A stretch of DNA of 64,000 nt from Bursaphelenchus xylophilus. Taxonomy: Eukaryota; Nematoda; Chromadorea; Rhabditida; Aphelenchoididae. The notes beneath the pieces are model-generated. The model worked only from the letters and a program-made list of their open reading frames with translations. It did no database searches and was not told where the DNA came from. Both the position numbers and the translations under genes were made by a program. The stretch spans positions 11,532,001 to 11,596,000 of the forward strand of contig CAJFCV020000003.1 of assembly GCA_904066235.2 (NCBI GenBank), written 5' to 3'. How positions within the stretch are numbered: the stretch's first letter is position 1; each line of letters starts with the position of its first letter. Shown here in pieces: positions 11,198-20,873 of the stretch.

Positions 11198-12963
11198 CTG
11201 AAATTGAACAAATATTATCTAAAATTACACGTTTTCAAAAAACTAACACAAAAATCGCGAAAAACGACCGCCAAAACAATTTTTCGACCAAAGCCGGCTG
11301 CCAAAAAAATTTCTGACGGGCGTCAGCCGGGAGTAGGGCCGTGATCCGAACTGCGCCCTATGATAATATCGAAGAATGGCAATGGCGTATCAAAAAAACG
11401 GCGTGCGCTTGTTGGTGATACGAAATAGTACCACGAGGCTGATTTTTAGCACACAAAGTGGACAAGAATCCAGACTGGTCGAATTCATAGCAACTAATAG
11501 ACAGGTTTCATCGTATAAAACTGAACGTGCAAACAGCCGGAAAAATATTATCGTACTCGTCGACAAAAAACTGTTCCAGACGACTGGCAGACAAAGACTA
11601 GACTTTTGCAACGTTTTTGAACTAGTAAGCTTACAGTTTCGTCGCGTTTTAGGCATTTCATGGATTTGTTGCCTAAAATAATATTTTTGCTCAGTTTTCC
11701 CGCAAAACCCTGGAGGAAGTCGTAGTCTTATGGTAAGAACAGGTGAGTTACAGTTTGAAATTTTTTGTTCACAAGTTTAGGCACAGAAGAAAGAGGGGAT
11801 TGGAGAGATTTGGACTAGAACACCTATATTACCCATGTCGGCCAACCAACCGATCGAGGAACCGACTCTCGACGCACCTCTGTGGCTGGTTTTCGAGATC
11901 TGAGTGGACAAGAGCAGGCCGAATGAATAATGGCATCCGGATCGAGCGGGCGCTCCTCTCCAATCAGGCAGCAAAGCGCGCTCGAGACAAAAGCAAAAGA
12001 TGGGCGACCAAAAACGGCTGGAAGAGCGCCCCCCAATTTGGGCCATGGATCGAGACGGGCCACCAGCGAGAGAGGTCAGTGGGTCAGTGCCGCGCTCGAG
12101 AAGAGCTGGCTGCGGATTTGGGTTGCGGCGCAAGCGGGTGATGTTTGTTTTTCAGCTGGTGAAGATCGATGGAAACAGCGAATTGCTGGTTATGTAATAG
12201 GCCGAATGCGATGAGATGGTGGAAAACAGGTGCGAAAAGGTCTTCGGAGTCGAGCGAGATGGGTTTCACATGCAGAGAAAGCTGTTATCATAATGAGACA
12301 GCGAAATTTATATTGCAGTAGATACCTAGTACAATATTGCCAAAAAAACTTGATTCCCAGCCGATTTGTGGAAAGCAGACTATCTCAAAATGTAAAACAA
12401 GCTCGACTCTCACTATTTATTCAATGTCTCAGCAGTATCTTATCCGTTCTCACCTCCAATTATCGACCGAAAGTTGGATGGACCTCCATGCAATGGACTG
12501 TGCAAAATGACTGTCGGAACTTACAAAAGGCGGCTAGTCGCCGCTCTTATAGACCAAATAGGTGTAATTGGAGACTTTCAGGGGGATTTGCGACAAATTT
12601 ATGCACAAGAGACCAAACAAGGGGCAGCGGGATTATGAACTCGGCCAATTAGAAGGTGCATTGTAGAAAAATGGCTGAAGAAGGTAAAATACGAGGGATT
12701 CAAGTGTGGACCTTGTAGAAAATATAGTTTATAGGATTGTTTTTGGGATAATAAGAGCTAGTTGTGATGAGAAGCGCTCAAATTTGAGCAAATCACCTTA
12801 TAGTAGGCTAGTGTCGAGATGTAGAAGATGAAGAAAAATGGGGTAAAATACGATCCTCACATTCAGAAAAGTCATTTCTGCTCAATTCTACCATAAAGCC
12901 AAAAAATCAACACATAAATCGAAGTAGGCCCTCAAATTTTCGACTCTGCCGATATTATCCTAC
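11198..12963. other. Unassigned region, possible first intron
   Basis: If the 12964-13042 exon is real this is intron 1 of the FAR1-like gene. It includes a GC-rich block (about 11820-12140) with short open frames on both strands and isolated splice-like sites, but no domain or consistent exon chain could be recognised. The GTTTCATCGTATAAA phrase near 11510 is shared with element G (55043, 57926). Confidence 0.3.
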
Positions 12964-13042
12964 CTGAGCAAGACCCCCTCCAAGTTCTGGTCGTATATCG
13001 AGCAGCCCAAGTTGAAAAGCCGTCTGCGGAAACGCTTCCCCC
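12964..13042 (-). other. Possible upstream exon of FAR1-like gene
   Basis: On the minus strand an open stretch reading RRRLFNLGCSIYDQNLEG ends at a CTCAG/GTAGGA donor and joins in frame to the exon at 11193 (VLLRDMNLDSVF across the junction). A TGA precedes it by about 12 codons and no ATG lies between, so another exon or a non-coding role must be assumed. The plus strand of the same bases is also open (SKFWSYIEQPKLKSRL), which weakens the call. Confidence 0.4.
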
Positions 13043-13334
13043 CTCAGCCAGTGCCAAGGCACACCCATTCGAAAAAAGACCTGATTGAGGTTTAAATCAG
13101 CCGGGCGAACGGCGAAAGAGCGCGCGGATTCGAGAGACGCCCGACCCAGAGGTCGAGGGTCAGACGGCTCCTCTCGGAATTATTATGTAGGTCACCGCGG
13201 GAGGTATTTATTAACATTGGGAGAAGAGATGGAGGGGTTTGAACCACACAGCGATCGTAATTAGAGTTTAGTGTTATGCAAGCAAATTCGTGGGAAGGTA
13301 AAATGAAACCGAAATTTCGTCGAGAAAACGCATT

Positions 13335-13895
13335 ACATACAATTTTTGGAGGTTTGACGGATGGTGAATATAATTTTGGTTCCCACAGATGGGATATTTG
13401 CTTTTTTTGCAAGGAATTTGAGTCGAATAGATAGTCAGAGTATTGAAAATTGTGCTAGTAGTAATTTTGAACACTACAGGGAGGTTCAGCCAAAGCTTCA
13501 ATCATTTTTTCAAGTATTTCTCCGCCAATAATGCACCAATTTCTATAAAATTTATATCAAATTGAAGCTGAGACACCCCATTTTTTGTCCACCAAATATG
13601 ACGTTCTCAAGTTTTCAGTTTCTCGGACTTTTGTGGTGGATAAAAAATAGGGTGCCTCAGCTTCAATTTGATATAAATTTTATAGAAATTGGTGCATTAT
13701 TGATGGAGAAATGCTCGAAAAAATGATGGAAGCTTCGGCTGAACCACTCTGTAGTGTTCAAAATTACTAATAGCACAATCTTCAATATTCTGACTATCTA
13801 TTCGACTCAAATTCCCTGCAAAAAAGCGAATGTCCCATCTGTGGGAACCAAAATTATATTCACCATCCATCAAACCTCGAAAAAATTTGATAAAT
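13335..13895. repeat. Palindrome with MITE A at its apex
   Basis: Arms of roughly 140 bp (13335-13476 and 13752-13895) share TTTGAGTCGAATAGATAGTC in opposite orientation. A family-A element (13477-13751) fills the centre exactly, flanked by TA. Without it the arms would meet as GAACACTA/TAGTGTTC. The arm sequence is unrelated to that of the 9.5-10.4 kb palindrome. Confidence 0.7.
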
Positions 13896-13922
13896 ATTTA
13901 TTATTAAGTAATTACATCCGCG

Positions 13923-14597
13923 TTACGCGGTACTACTCGGTGTATCCTGAGTTTCATCCTCCTTCTTATCCGTTATAGGTTTTTGAAGTTCCTGAGGCGA
14001 GTTCTTGGGCGATAGAGCGGCATACATTGTCTGCATGGTGGCTCTGATATAATCGACCGACGAAACGGTCAAAAAGTGGATCCATCGTTCTAGAGTGGAA
14101 AAATCTGGGGCCGCAAACGTGAATACTCGCTTTGTCCTGCAAAAATTTGCATCAATATCGAGTTCCCACATCAAAATTAAATCATACATGCCATTTGTTG
14201 CCAAATTGTTTGAATCTAAATATGAAAGAAGAAAAAGAGTGGAATCCTTACGTTTTCGACCTCAAGAGGAACGAATAGGGCTTCCCCGTCACGTTATCAT
14301 CTGCCATTTCCACCAAACAATCTTCAACTATGAGCAAAACCATTGGAGCGGCATTCAAGTCGTCAGCACTTTCGAAAAGATACAGTAAATTGGCTGTCAT
14401 CACCGCATACAACGTCCTCCAGTGCTCATCCTGAAATTTAAAAGTAGTTACAGCAAAAAAATTGAAAAATAACCTAAAATTTCACACAAAAATTATATTA
14501 TTCATGATACCTGGAGCATATCGAGGTTCCCACATATTTTCCGATCGTATTCCTTGTCATTGACTAGCGATAATAATGCCCGGCCGTTCAATAGCAT
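13923..14597 (-). CDS. Small PH-domain protein
   Basis: Three exons, 14511-14597, 14252-14430 and 13923-14136, give 159 aa. The first exon has MLLNGRALLSLVNDKEY and then KICGNLDML. The second begins DEHWRTLYAVMTANLLYLFE, the first strands of a pleckstrin-homology fold. The third has TKRVFTFAAPDFSTLERW, with the invariant tryptophan of the closing PH helix, then VDYIRATMQTMYAAL and a polar tail. PH domains of this size with little else resemble PLEKHJ1 or sesquipedalian-type endosomal adaptors. Phosphoinositide binding is inferred from the fold, since the basic loop is not strongly charged. It is head-to-head with TIM17, so a shared promoter is likely. Confidence 0.75.
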
Positions 14598-14824
14598 GTT
14601 CGGAGGGCCAAAAATATTTTTCGACAATTATTTTCCACGGGTTGCGACGAAATGCCAATAGTTTTGGCAAACATCCCTTACATACTTGAGTCCCGCCACG
14701 AAAACGAGCAACGCCAAGACCTCATTGGCATTGTGTTTATTCTCGCTCATTCGACGATTTTTGCGTGAATTTTATCATTTTCGACGATTTTCACGTCGCA
14801 AACACCGGAACAGGTTAGTTCACC
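14598..14824. promoter_or_regulatory. Divergent promoter, PH gene / TIM17
   Basis: Only 227 bp separate the two start codons. There is no clear TATA box. A TTCGACGATTTT..TTCACGTCGC stretch lies near the TIM17 side, and GGAACAG sits 11 bases before its ATG. The arrangement fits a bidirectional housekeeping promoter. Confidence 0.45.
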
Positions 14825-15885
14825 ATGGACGAATACACCAGAGAACCTTGGTAAGTCGTTTTATATTATACTTGACGTCTAGATTAAAGTTGAGAACAGT
14901 AATATCGGTGTATTTCTGTTTTAGTCCACACAGAATCTTCGCAGATGCCGGTTCAGCCTTTGCCATGGGCCTGGTTGGTGGAAGCATCTTCCATTCCTTC
15001 TCAGCATACAAGAACGCCGCGAAGAATCAGAAGTTGACGAGTATTCTTCGTGAAGTCAGAGTGAGAAGTCCGGTAACGGGAGGACAATTCGCTGCATGGG
15101 GTGGAATGTTCAGTACCATTGATTGCACCTTGGTTGCGTTGAGAAGAAAGGTAGGGATTTCAATTTGTTTTTTTCTTTGACTTTTAGGTTCCATGAACAA
15201 TATCAGATTTTTTATTGCATCATCTGAAATTTCGAAATGAAATTGTGGTTGAGTAGGAAGATGAAGCTCTCTTCTAACTGTTAGTCTGCAAATGTATTCG
15301 ATCTTTTTGGGGTTTTTAAAAGATTTGGCCGGTTTTTTATTATACTAGGTGTTTAACCCTAGACCTGTTTTTCGAGCCAATAATCAGGTGACGGCTGCAA
15401 AGAAAAGCTGTCGGGAAGGAAGAAGACGGGCTGGTTCAAGTGTTCTTTGAGTGTCTAGCTGTTTTTGATAACACGTTTTTACAACGCATCAAAAAAAATC
15501 TTTGATGCCTAAAGCATCACAAAATTATTAGTTTCTTATTTTTTCAAAATTCTGATGCCAATAATAATCTCGAATCTGATTCCAGGAGGACTCATGGAAC
15601 TCGATTGCTTCTGGCGCCATCACCGGAGGTCTTTTGGCCATCCGTTCGGGCCCGAAAATCATGGCCGGCTCAGCTGTTTTGGGTGGCGTTGTTTTGGCGA
15701 TGATTGAGGGAATGGGTGTTGTGATGACCCGATTCATGGGTCAAATGGTCGATCCGACCATGCAGCCTCCTCCCGAGGATCCAGTGGCCCTGCCGACGAA
15801 GAAAGAAAGCCAAATCGAAGCTGCCAATTTTGATGACACCACCAAGACTCCAGCTCCATTTGGACTGCCAACTTTGAACCTCTAG
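14825..15885 (+). CDS. timm-17: TIM17, mitochondrial inner-membrane translocase subunit
   Basis: Exons 14825-14850, 14925-15150 and 15586-15885 give 182 aa, the usual Tim17 length. It opens [20 protein letters not shown] and carries the Gly-rich first membrane helix [15 protein letters not shown], then the [12 protein letters not shown] loop and [16 protein letters not shown]. Cys9 and Cys76 match the conserved Tim17 disulphide pair. Further GxxxG-rich helices follow ([31 protein letters not shown]), then a polar tail. It is the core of the TIM23 presequence translocase, moving matrix proteins across and sorting proteins into the inner membrane. The last intron contains no arrays. The family is certain; the symbol is by family and the exact paralogue is not resolved. 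Confidence 0.95.
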
Positions 15886-16205
15886 GCGGCGGGATGTGTT
15901 GTGAATTGTAAAGAGTGCTCTATTTCTTCTACTTACCTCCTATTAATCTTGAAATTTCAAGTTTTACCTACATTTTGGGTAAAATTTCGAAATTCCCCCC
16001 TGTTTCCCGCACTTTTTACAGTAAACCACAAAAACTCCGTCGAAAAAAGATGTTAGGATAGTCTATGGAAATGTTCATTGGTCTAGGCTGAGTGTCTCCC
16101 CCCTCGATCTCAGCGCAATCCCTCTCAAATTGTTGTTATGTCAGGCTTGTTGTTATTTCCGTCGATGTTTTCGGAAGTCCCCTCATTTCCGGTGTCCGTT
16201 CTTCG

Positions 16206-16211
16206 AATAAA
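16206..16211 (+). terminator. Poly(A) signal of TIM17
   Basis: AATAAA stands 321 bases after the stop codon. It lies only about 50 bp from the stop of the convergent minus-strand gene, so the two 3' UTRs probably overlap. Confidence 0.6.
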
Positions 16212-16258
16212 TCTGTTAGAACCAACTCCTGATGATATTTAACGACTGTTTATCAAGT

Positions 16259-19200
16259 TTAACCAGTCGTGTGTTCAGTAGGCTCGGGGATAAATTCGTC
16301 ATGTTCGGATTTTTTAGCCGGCTGCGGGATTTTTTGAGATTTTCCAAAAAAATCCGGGAAAATTGGCCAACTTTCGTATAAAATAGCGGCGCATACGAAT
16401 AGTAGAGGTACTACAACTATAGCTGAGGTCAGAATTCTGAAAAATTTAAATTATTTTAGACAAATTTTTGGAGAAAAATTGATTTTTTTTGGAAAATTTT
16501 TTTTTCACTTGCATGCTAATGTAATATTCGATCGGTTCCTGTTTGATTTCGGTTGCAGCGATGTAGTAAAAACGCTGAAATTTGAAAAATTATTTTTTAA
16601 AAATTAAAAATTTTAATTTTGAAAAAAAATTTAAATATTCAAATTTCTCACCAATTTGACCTTAAACCCGGCGTTGAAATCGGTGACTCGTATTTGAATC
16701 AGCGCCTCAGTTGTCAAAATTCTGTCCAATTCGGCGTTGTTTCCGCAATCTGTCGGCTTCATTTCGACAAATAGGTCCACGGAATCTGCGTATTCCAATG
16801 TCTTCATTTCTTTTTTAAGCTGTCGACCTTCGAATACTAAAATTGAAGATGATTCTTGACGTTATTTTGGGATTTTTAGAAAAAAAATTTATTTTTGCAC
16901 AGTGCGAAATTTTGAAGTTTAAAAAAGTGCACTGTGCGTGTTTTTGAGAGTATTACTGTTGCACTATGCGAAATTATAGGGTCTCGAGAACTGCACAGTG
17001 CACAATTTTGAAGCTTAGAAAAGTGCACTGTGCGAAATTTTGAAGTTTAGAAAAGTGCACTGTGCAAAATTTTGAAGTGCAAAAAATTGCACAGTGCGAA
17101 ATTTTGAAGTTTAAAAAATTGCACAGTGCGAAATTTTGAAGTTTAAAAAAGTGCACTGTGCGAAATTTTGAGGTTTAGAAAAGTGCACGGTGCGAAATTT
17201 TGCAAGTCCAAAAAATTGCACAGTGCGAAATTTTGGAAGTCCAAAAAAATGCACAGTGCGAAATTTTGAAGTTTAGAAAAGTGCACTGTGCAAAATTATG
17301 ATGTCTCGAAAACTGCACGGTGCGAAATTTTGGAAGTCCAAAAAAATTGCACTGTGCGAAATTTTGAAGTTTAGAAAAGTGCACTGTGCAAAATTTTGAA
17401 GTCTAAAAAATTGCACAGTGCGAAAATTTGAAGACTCAAAAACTGCACAGTGCAAAATTATAGGGTCATGAAAACTGCACAGTGCTAAATTTTGACGTTT
17501 AAAAAAGTGCACTGTGCGAAATTTTGAAGTTTAAAAAGGTGCACTGTGCGAACTTTTAAAGCCCAAAAAAATGCACAGTGCAAAAAATTTAGGGCCAAAA
17601 CAGTCGCACAGCGCATAATTTTGTGATTGAAAAAATCGCACTGTGCAAAATTTTTTGAACAAAAAATCACACTGTGCGGATTTTTTTCCACTACGAATTG
17701 CACATTGCAATAAAATAGAACGTTTAGGAAGCATCATAATAAAACTATTATATTACCGTAAACTTACCAAAATGCGAATCGCAGAAGTAAATGAGTTTGA
17801 AAGAACAGGCGCCAATTTGCACCCAGACCTTGTAAGATCTAAAAATAGTAAAAATAAAATATCGACCAAGGACTTACAAATCGTCTTCACATGTGGACGT
17901 GTCCAAATTCTTCGGAACATTGAAAATAATCTCCAGCTTTTCGCTCTCGTTCATCGCTTTCCCATAAAATCGAATTTCGGATGTTGAGAGATTTGTTTCT
18001 CTGAAGCAACGGGAAAATTTGGTGATTGCACAGTGCAACCCTTTGAGAAAAATTTGTTTGCACAGTGCAAAATTGAGCGCGACAAAATGTTTCGGCTGCA
18101 CTGTGCAAAAGTGAAATTTGGGTTTCGCACAGTGCAAAGGACCTTTTTTGCGACAAGTTTTGAGATTGCACAGTGCGAAACGGTTGAACTCATGAATTGC
18201 ACAGTGCAAAGAAATCATCTTTCAATTGCACAGTGCATTTGAATTTTCTGCGACGAATTTTCCGATCGCACGGTGCGAACTGGAAATCTCATGAATTTGC
18301 ACTGTGCGCAAAAAACAATCTGTTTTTTGCACTGTGCATGTTCATGAAACTAGATTTTTGCACGGTGCAATAACATTTCGGCGACAAACTTTGCGCTTGC
18401 ACAGTGCAAAATGGAACTTTCTTGCCTTTGCACTGTGCAAAAGGCAAATCTTTCACTTGCACTGTGCAAAAAAACAACATCGTTTTTGCAGAATTCCATC
18501 GATTGCGACCCCGCATCGATTGCGACCCAGCATCGATTGCGACCCCGCATCGATTGCGACCCAAAATGGGGTAAAGCGACCCCGCACGGCAACCCAGAAT
18601 AGAACAAAAATGTCTCCCGCCCACTTTTGAATTTCGTCCAAACGAATTGTCAAAATTCACAAGAGAAATAAAAAAATTCCGAGAAAAATGTTTTTCGGTC
18701 GGAAACCCGCACGAAAAATTCATTTTTGACATTTCGTTTGAATTCAACCGATACTAGGTGGGCGAAGCGCCGAAACGAGGCGGGAGACTCCCTGGGTTGC
18801 CGTGCCCCGGGATGAAAATTCCTTGATTCTCTTCGGGAAAAACTTGCTTTAGGGGTTTTCGAGGGTGCTGATTTCGAAAATGATGTTCATTTTTCCTCTA
18901 GTATTACATAGTACTGTCTGATACTATATAGTACGAAGTGAAAATATCGCTTTTGACGTTAAATACTCGGTTTAGGGGTTTTCGAGGGTGCTGATTTCGA
19001 AAATGATGTTCATTTTTCCTCTAGTACTACATAGTACTGTCTGATACTATATAGTACGAAGTCCAAATATGGCTTTTGACGTTAATGGTGTTGGTTTGAT
19101 GCTTAGTACTCTTCAAAAACACGTTTAAAGACTTGGTGCTATATAGTACTGTCTGATACTATATAGTACGAAGTAAAAATAGGCGTAATAAGCACCAGAA

Positions 19201-20774
19201 CAACACCACGAACGCCTAGAGGCCAAATTTACACTTCGTACTATATAGTATCAGACAGTACTATATAGCACCAAGTCTTTAAAACGTGTTTTTGAAGAGT
19301 ACTAAGCATCAAAACAACAGCATTAACGTCAAAAGCCATATTTTGACTTCGTACTATATAGTATCAGACAGTACTATATAGCACCAAGTCTTTAAACGTG
19401 TTTTTGAAGAGTACTAAGCATCAAACCAACACCATTAACGTCAAAAGCCATATTTGGACTTCGTACTATATAGTATCAGACAGTACTATGTAGCACTAGA
19501 GGAAAAATGAACATCATTTTCGAAATCAGCACCCTCGAAAACCCCTAATTCGAGTATTTAACGTCAAAAGCGATATTTTCACTTCGTACTATATAGTATC
19601 AGACAGCACTATGTAGTACTAGAGGAAAAATGAACATCATTTTCGAAATCAGCACCCTCGAAAACCCCTAAAGCAAGTTTTTCCCGAAGAGAATCAAGGA
19701 ATTTTCATCCCGGGGTCGCTTTACCCCATTTTGGGTCGCAATCGATGCGGGGTCGCAATCGATGCGAGGTCGCAATCGAGCGGGGTCGCAATCGAAGGAT
19801 TCCGTTTTTGCACTGTGCAAAATCAAGAAATTGGGTTTTTTCAGGGTGCAATGAAATTTCAGCGACAAATTTTTGCAATTGCACAGTGCAAATTGGAATT
19901 TTCTTGCTTTTGCACTGTGCAAAAGACAAATCTTCCAACTGCACTGTGCATAATTAAGAAATCTTTCAAATGCACTGTGCAAAAGACAAATCTTTCAGCT
20001 GCACTGTGCATAAAAATTTCGGCGACAAATTTTTGCAATTGCACAGTGCAAATTGAAATTTTCTTGCTTTTGCACTGTGCAAAAGACAAATCTTCCAACT
20101 GCACTATGCATGATCATGAAACTAGATTTTTGCACGGTGCAATAACATTTCGGCGACAAACATTGCGTTTACACAGTGCAAACTTGAATTTTCTTGTTTT
20201 TGCACTGTGCAAAGGACATATCTTCCAACTGCACTGTGCATAATTAAGAAATCTTTCAAATGCACTGTGCAAAAGACAAATCTTTTAACTGCACTGCGCA
20301 AAATCAAGAAATTTTGTTTTCGCACGGTGCAAATAAAATTTCGCGACAAATTTTTGCGTCGCACAGTGCAAAATGGCATTTTCTTGTTTTTGCACCGTGC
20401 AAAAGGCAAATCTTTCAATTGCACTGTGCATAATCAAGAAATTTTGTTTTTGCACGGTGCCATAAGATTTCGCGACAAATTTTTGCGTCGCACAGTGCAA
20501 AATGGCATTTTCTTGTTTTTGCACTGTGCAAAAGGCGAATCTTTCAATTGCACCGTGCAAAATCAAAAAATCAAATCTTCGCACTGTGCGCTTTCCGAAA
20601 CGCAAAAACTAAAAAAAAGACATACAACAAATTGTTGCGATACTCGTAATAATGCAGTCCACGAACGTCGTCCGGCAAGCTCTCGTTATTTTCAGCGACG
20701 TAAATCTGCTCTTCCAAAGCTTTCAAGACCGAAATTACCGTAATCCATAGGAAAATTGGACCGAATAGAGGCAT
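16259..20774 (-). CDS. Signal-peptide plus single-TM protein, paralogue 1
   Basis: Six exons, 20626-20774, 17878-18000, 17768-17838, 16652-16836, 16513-16574 and 16259-16436, give 255 aa. It starts MPLFGPIFLWITVISVLKAL (signal peptide), then VAENNESLP, LHYYEYR and EIRFYG. The lumenal or extracellular part has scattered cysteines and a WVQIGACSFKLIYF strand. One TM helix, SAIVVVPLLFVCAAILY, precedes an acidic tail. It aligns along its length with the divergent gene at 20874-23374, so the two form one family. I do not recognise the family; a ciliary transition-zone protein such as TMEM231 was considered but not supported. Intron 5 needs a GC-AG donor (AT/GCAAGT). Introns 1 and 3 (2.6 and 0.93 kb) are filled by GCACNGTGC arrays. 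Confidence 0.75.
16895..17710. repeat. GCACNGTGC array, intron 3 of paralogue 1
   Basis: About 28 copies occur with spacing of roughly 25-35 bp. Many spacers are variants of AAATTTTGAAGTTTAAAAAA, so the array looks like a decayed tandem repeat of about 30 bp with one palindrome per unit. Confidence 0.85.
18025..18480. repeat. GCACNGTGC array, intron 1 of paralogue 1, part 1
   Basis: About 17 copies run up to the edge of fold-back I. The spacers contain GCGACAAA or TGCGACAAG words. Both A/T-centred and C/G-centred palindromes are present. Confidence 0.85.
18491..19803. mobile_element. 1.3-kb fold-back element I with repeated termini
   Basis: Each end is built from four or five tandem copies of about 16 bp, CATCGATTGCGACCC(C)G. 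Inside come TAAAGCGACCCCGGGATG and arms of roughly 420 bp containing several inverted copies of TACTATATAGTACGAAG and GTTTTCGAGGGTGCTGATTT. The centre is near 19190. No transposase is present. It splits the intron-1 array into two parts, so it either inserted into the array or the array grew around it. Confidence 0.7.
18584..18805. mobile_element. MITE H inserted in fold-back I
   Basis: The ends GCACGGCAACCCAG and CTGGGTTGCCGTGC delimit 222 bp. Compared with the uninterrupted right arm of element I (CCCCGGGATG), the insertion duplicated the target CCC. A 3-bp duplication recalls PIF/Harbinger-type elements, although their usual target is TWA. Confidence 0.7.
19808..20590. repeat. GCACNGTGC array, intron 1 of paralogue 1, part 2
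   Basis: About 34 copies. A higher-order unit recurs: an ACAAATCTTCCAACTGCACTG phrase, an AAGAAATTTTGTTTTT phrase and a CGACAAATTTTTGCG phrase, each next to a palindrome. The array stops about 35 bp before the exon-1 donor. Confidence 0.85.
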
Positions 20775-20873
20775 GGTGGATAGAAGAAATGGGGAGATTT
20801 TGAATTTTTGAGCAAAAAATGGAACGCTTTTTTGATGTCTTGCCAGTTTTGACTTTATTTTCTCACCGCAAAC
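20775..20873. promoter_or_regulatory. 99-bp divergent promoter between paralogues
   Basis: The start codons of the two paralogues are separated by 99 bp, which leaves room only for a shared bidirectional promoter and short leaders. No TATA box is evident. A CTTGCCAGTTTTGACTTTA stretch and GAAAAAGCGTTCC-type sequence are present. Confidence 0.45.

Noticed and set aside
11743..12652. Several 60-140-codon frames in a GC-rich block, with protein-like pieces such as KKEGIGEIWTRTPILP and KRLEERPPIWAMDRDG
   Set aside because: The pieces lie in different frames, splice sites between them are weak, and both strands are open, as expected from GC content. No chain of exons could be closed.
13923..14204. 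PH-gene last exon beginning at the in-frame ATG at 14204
   Set aside because: Splicing at the TTTTTGCAG acceptor (exon from 14136) joins the PH strands without the extra 23 residues and fits the domain better.
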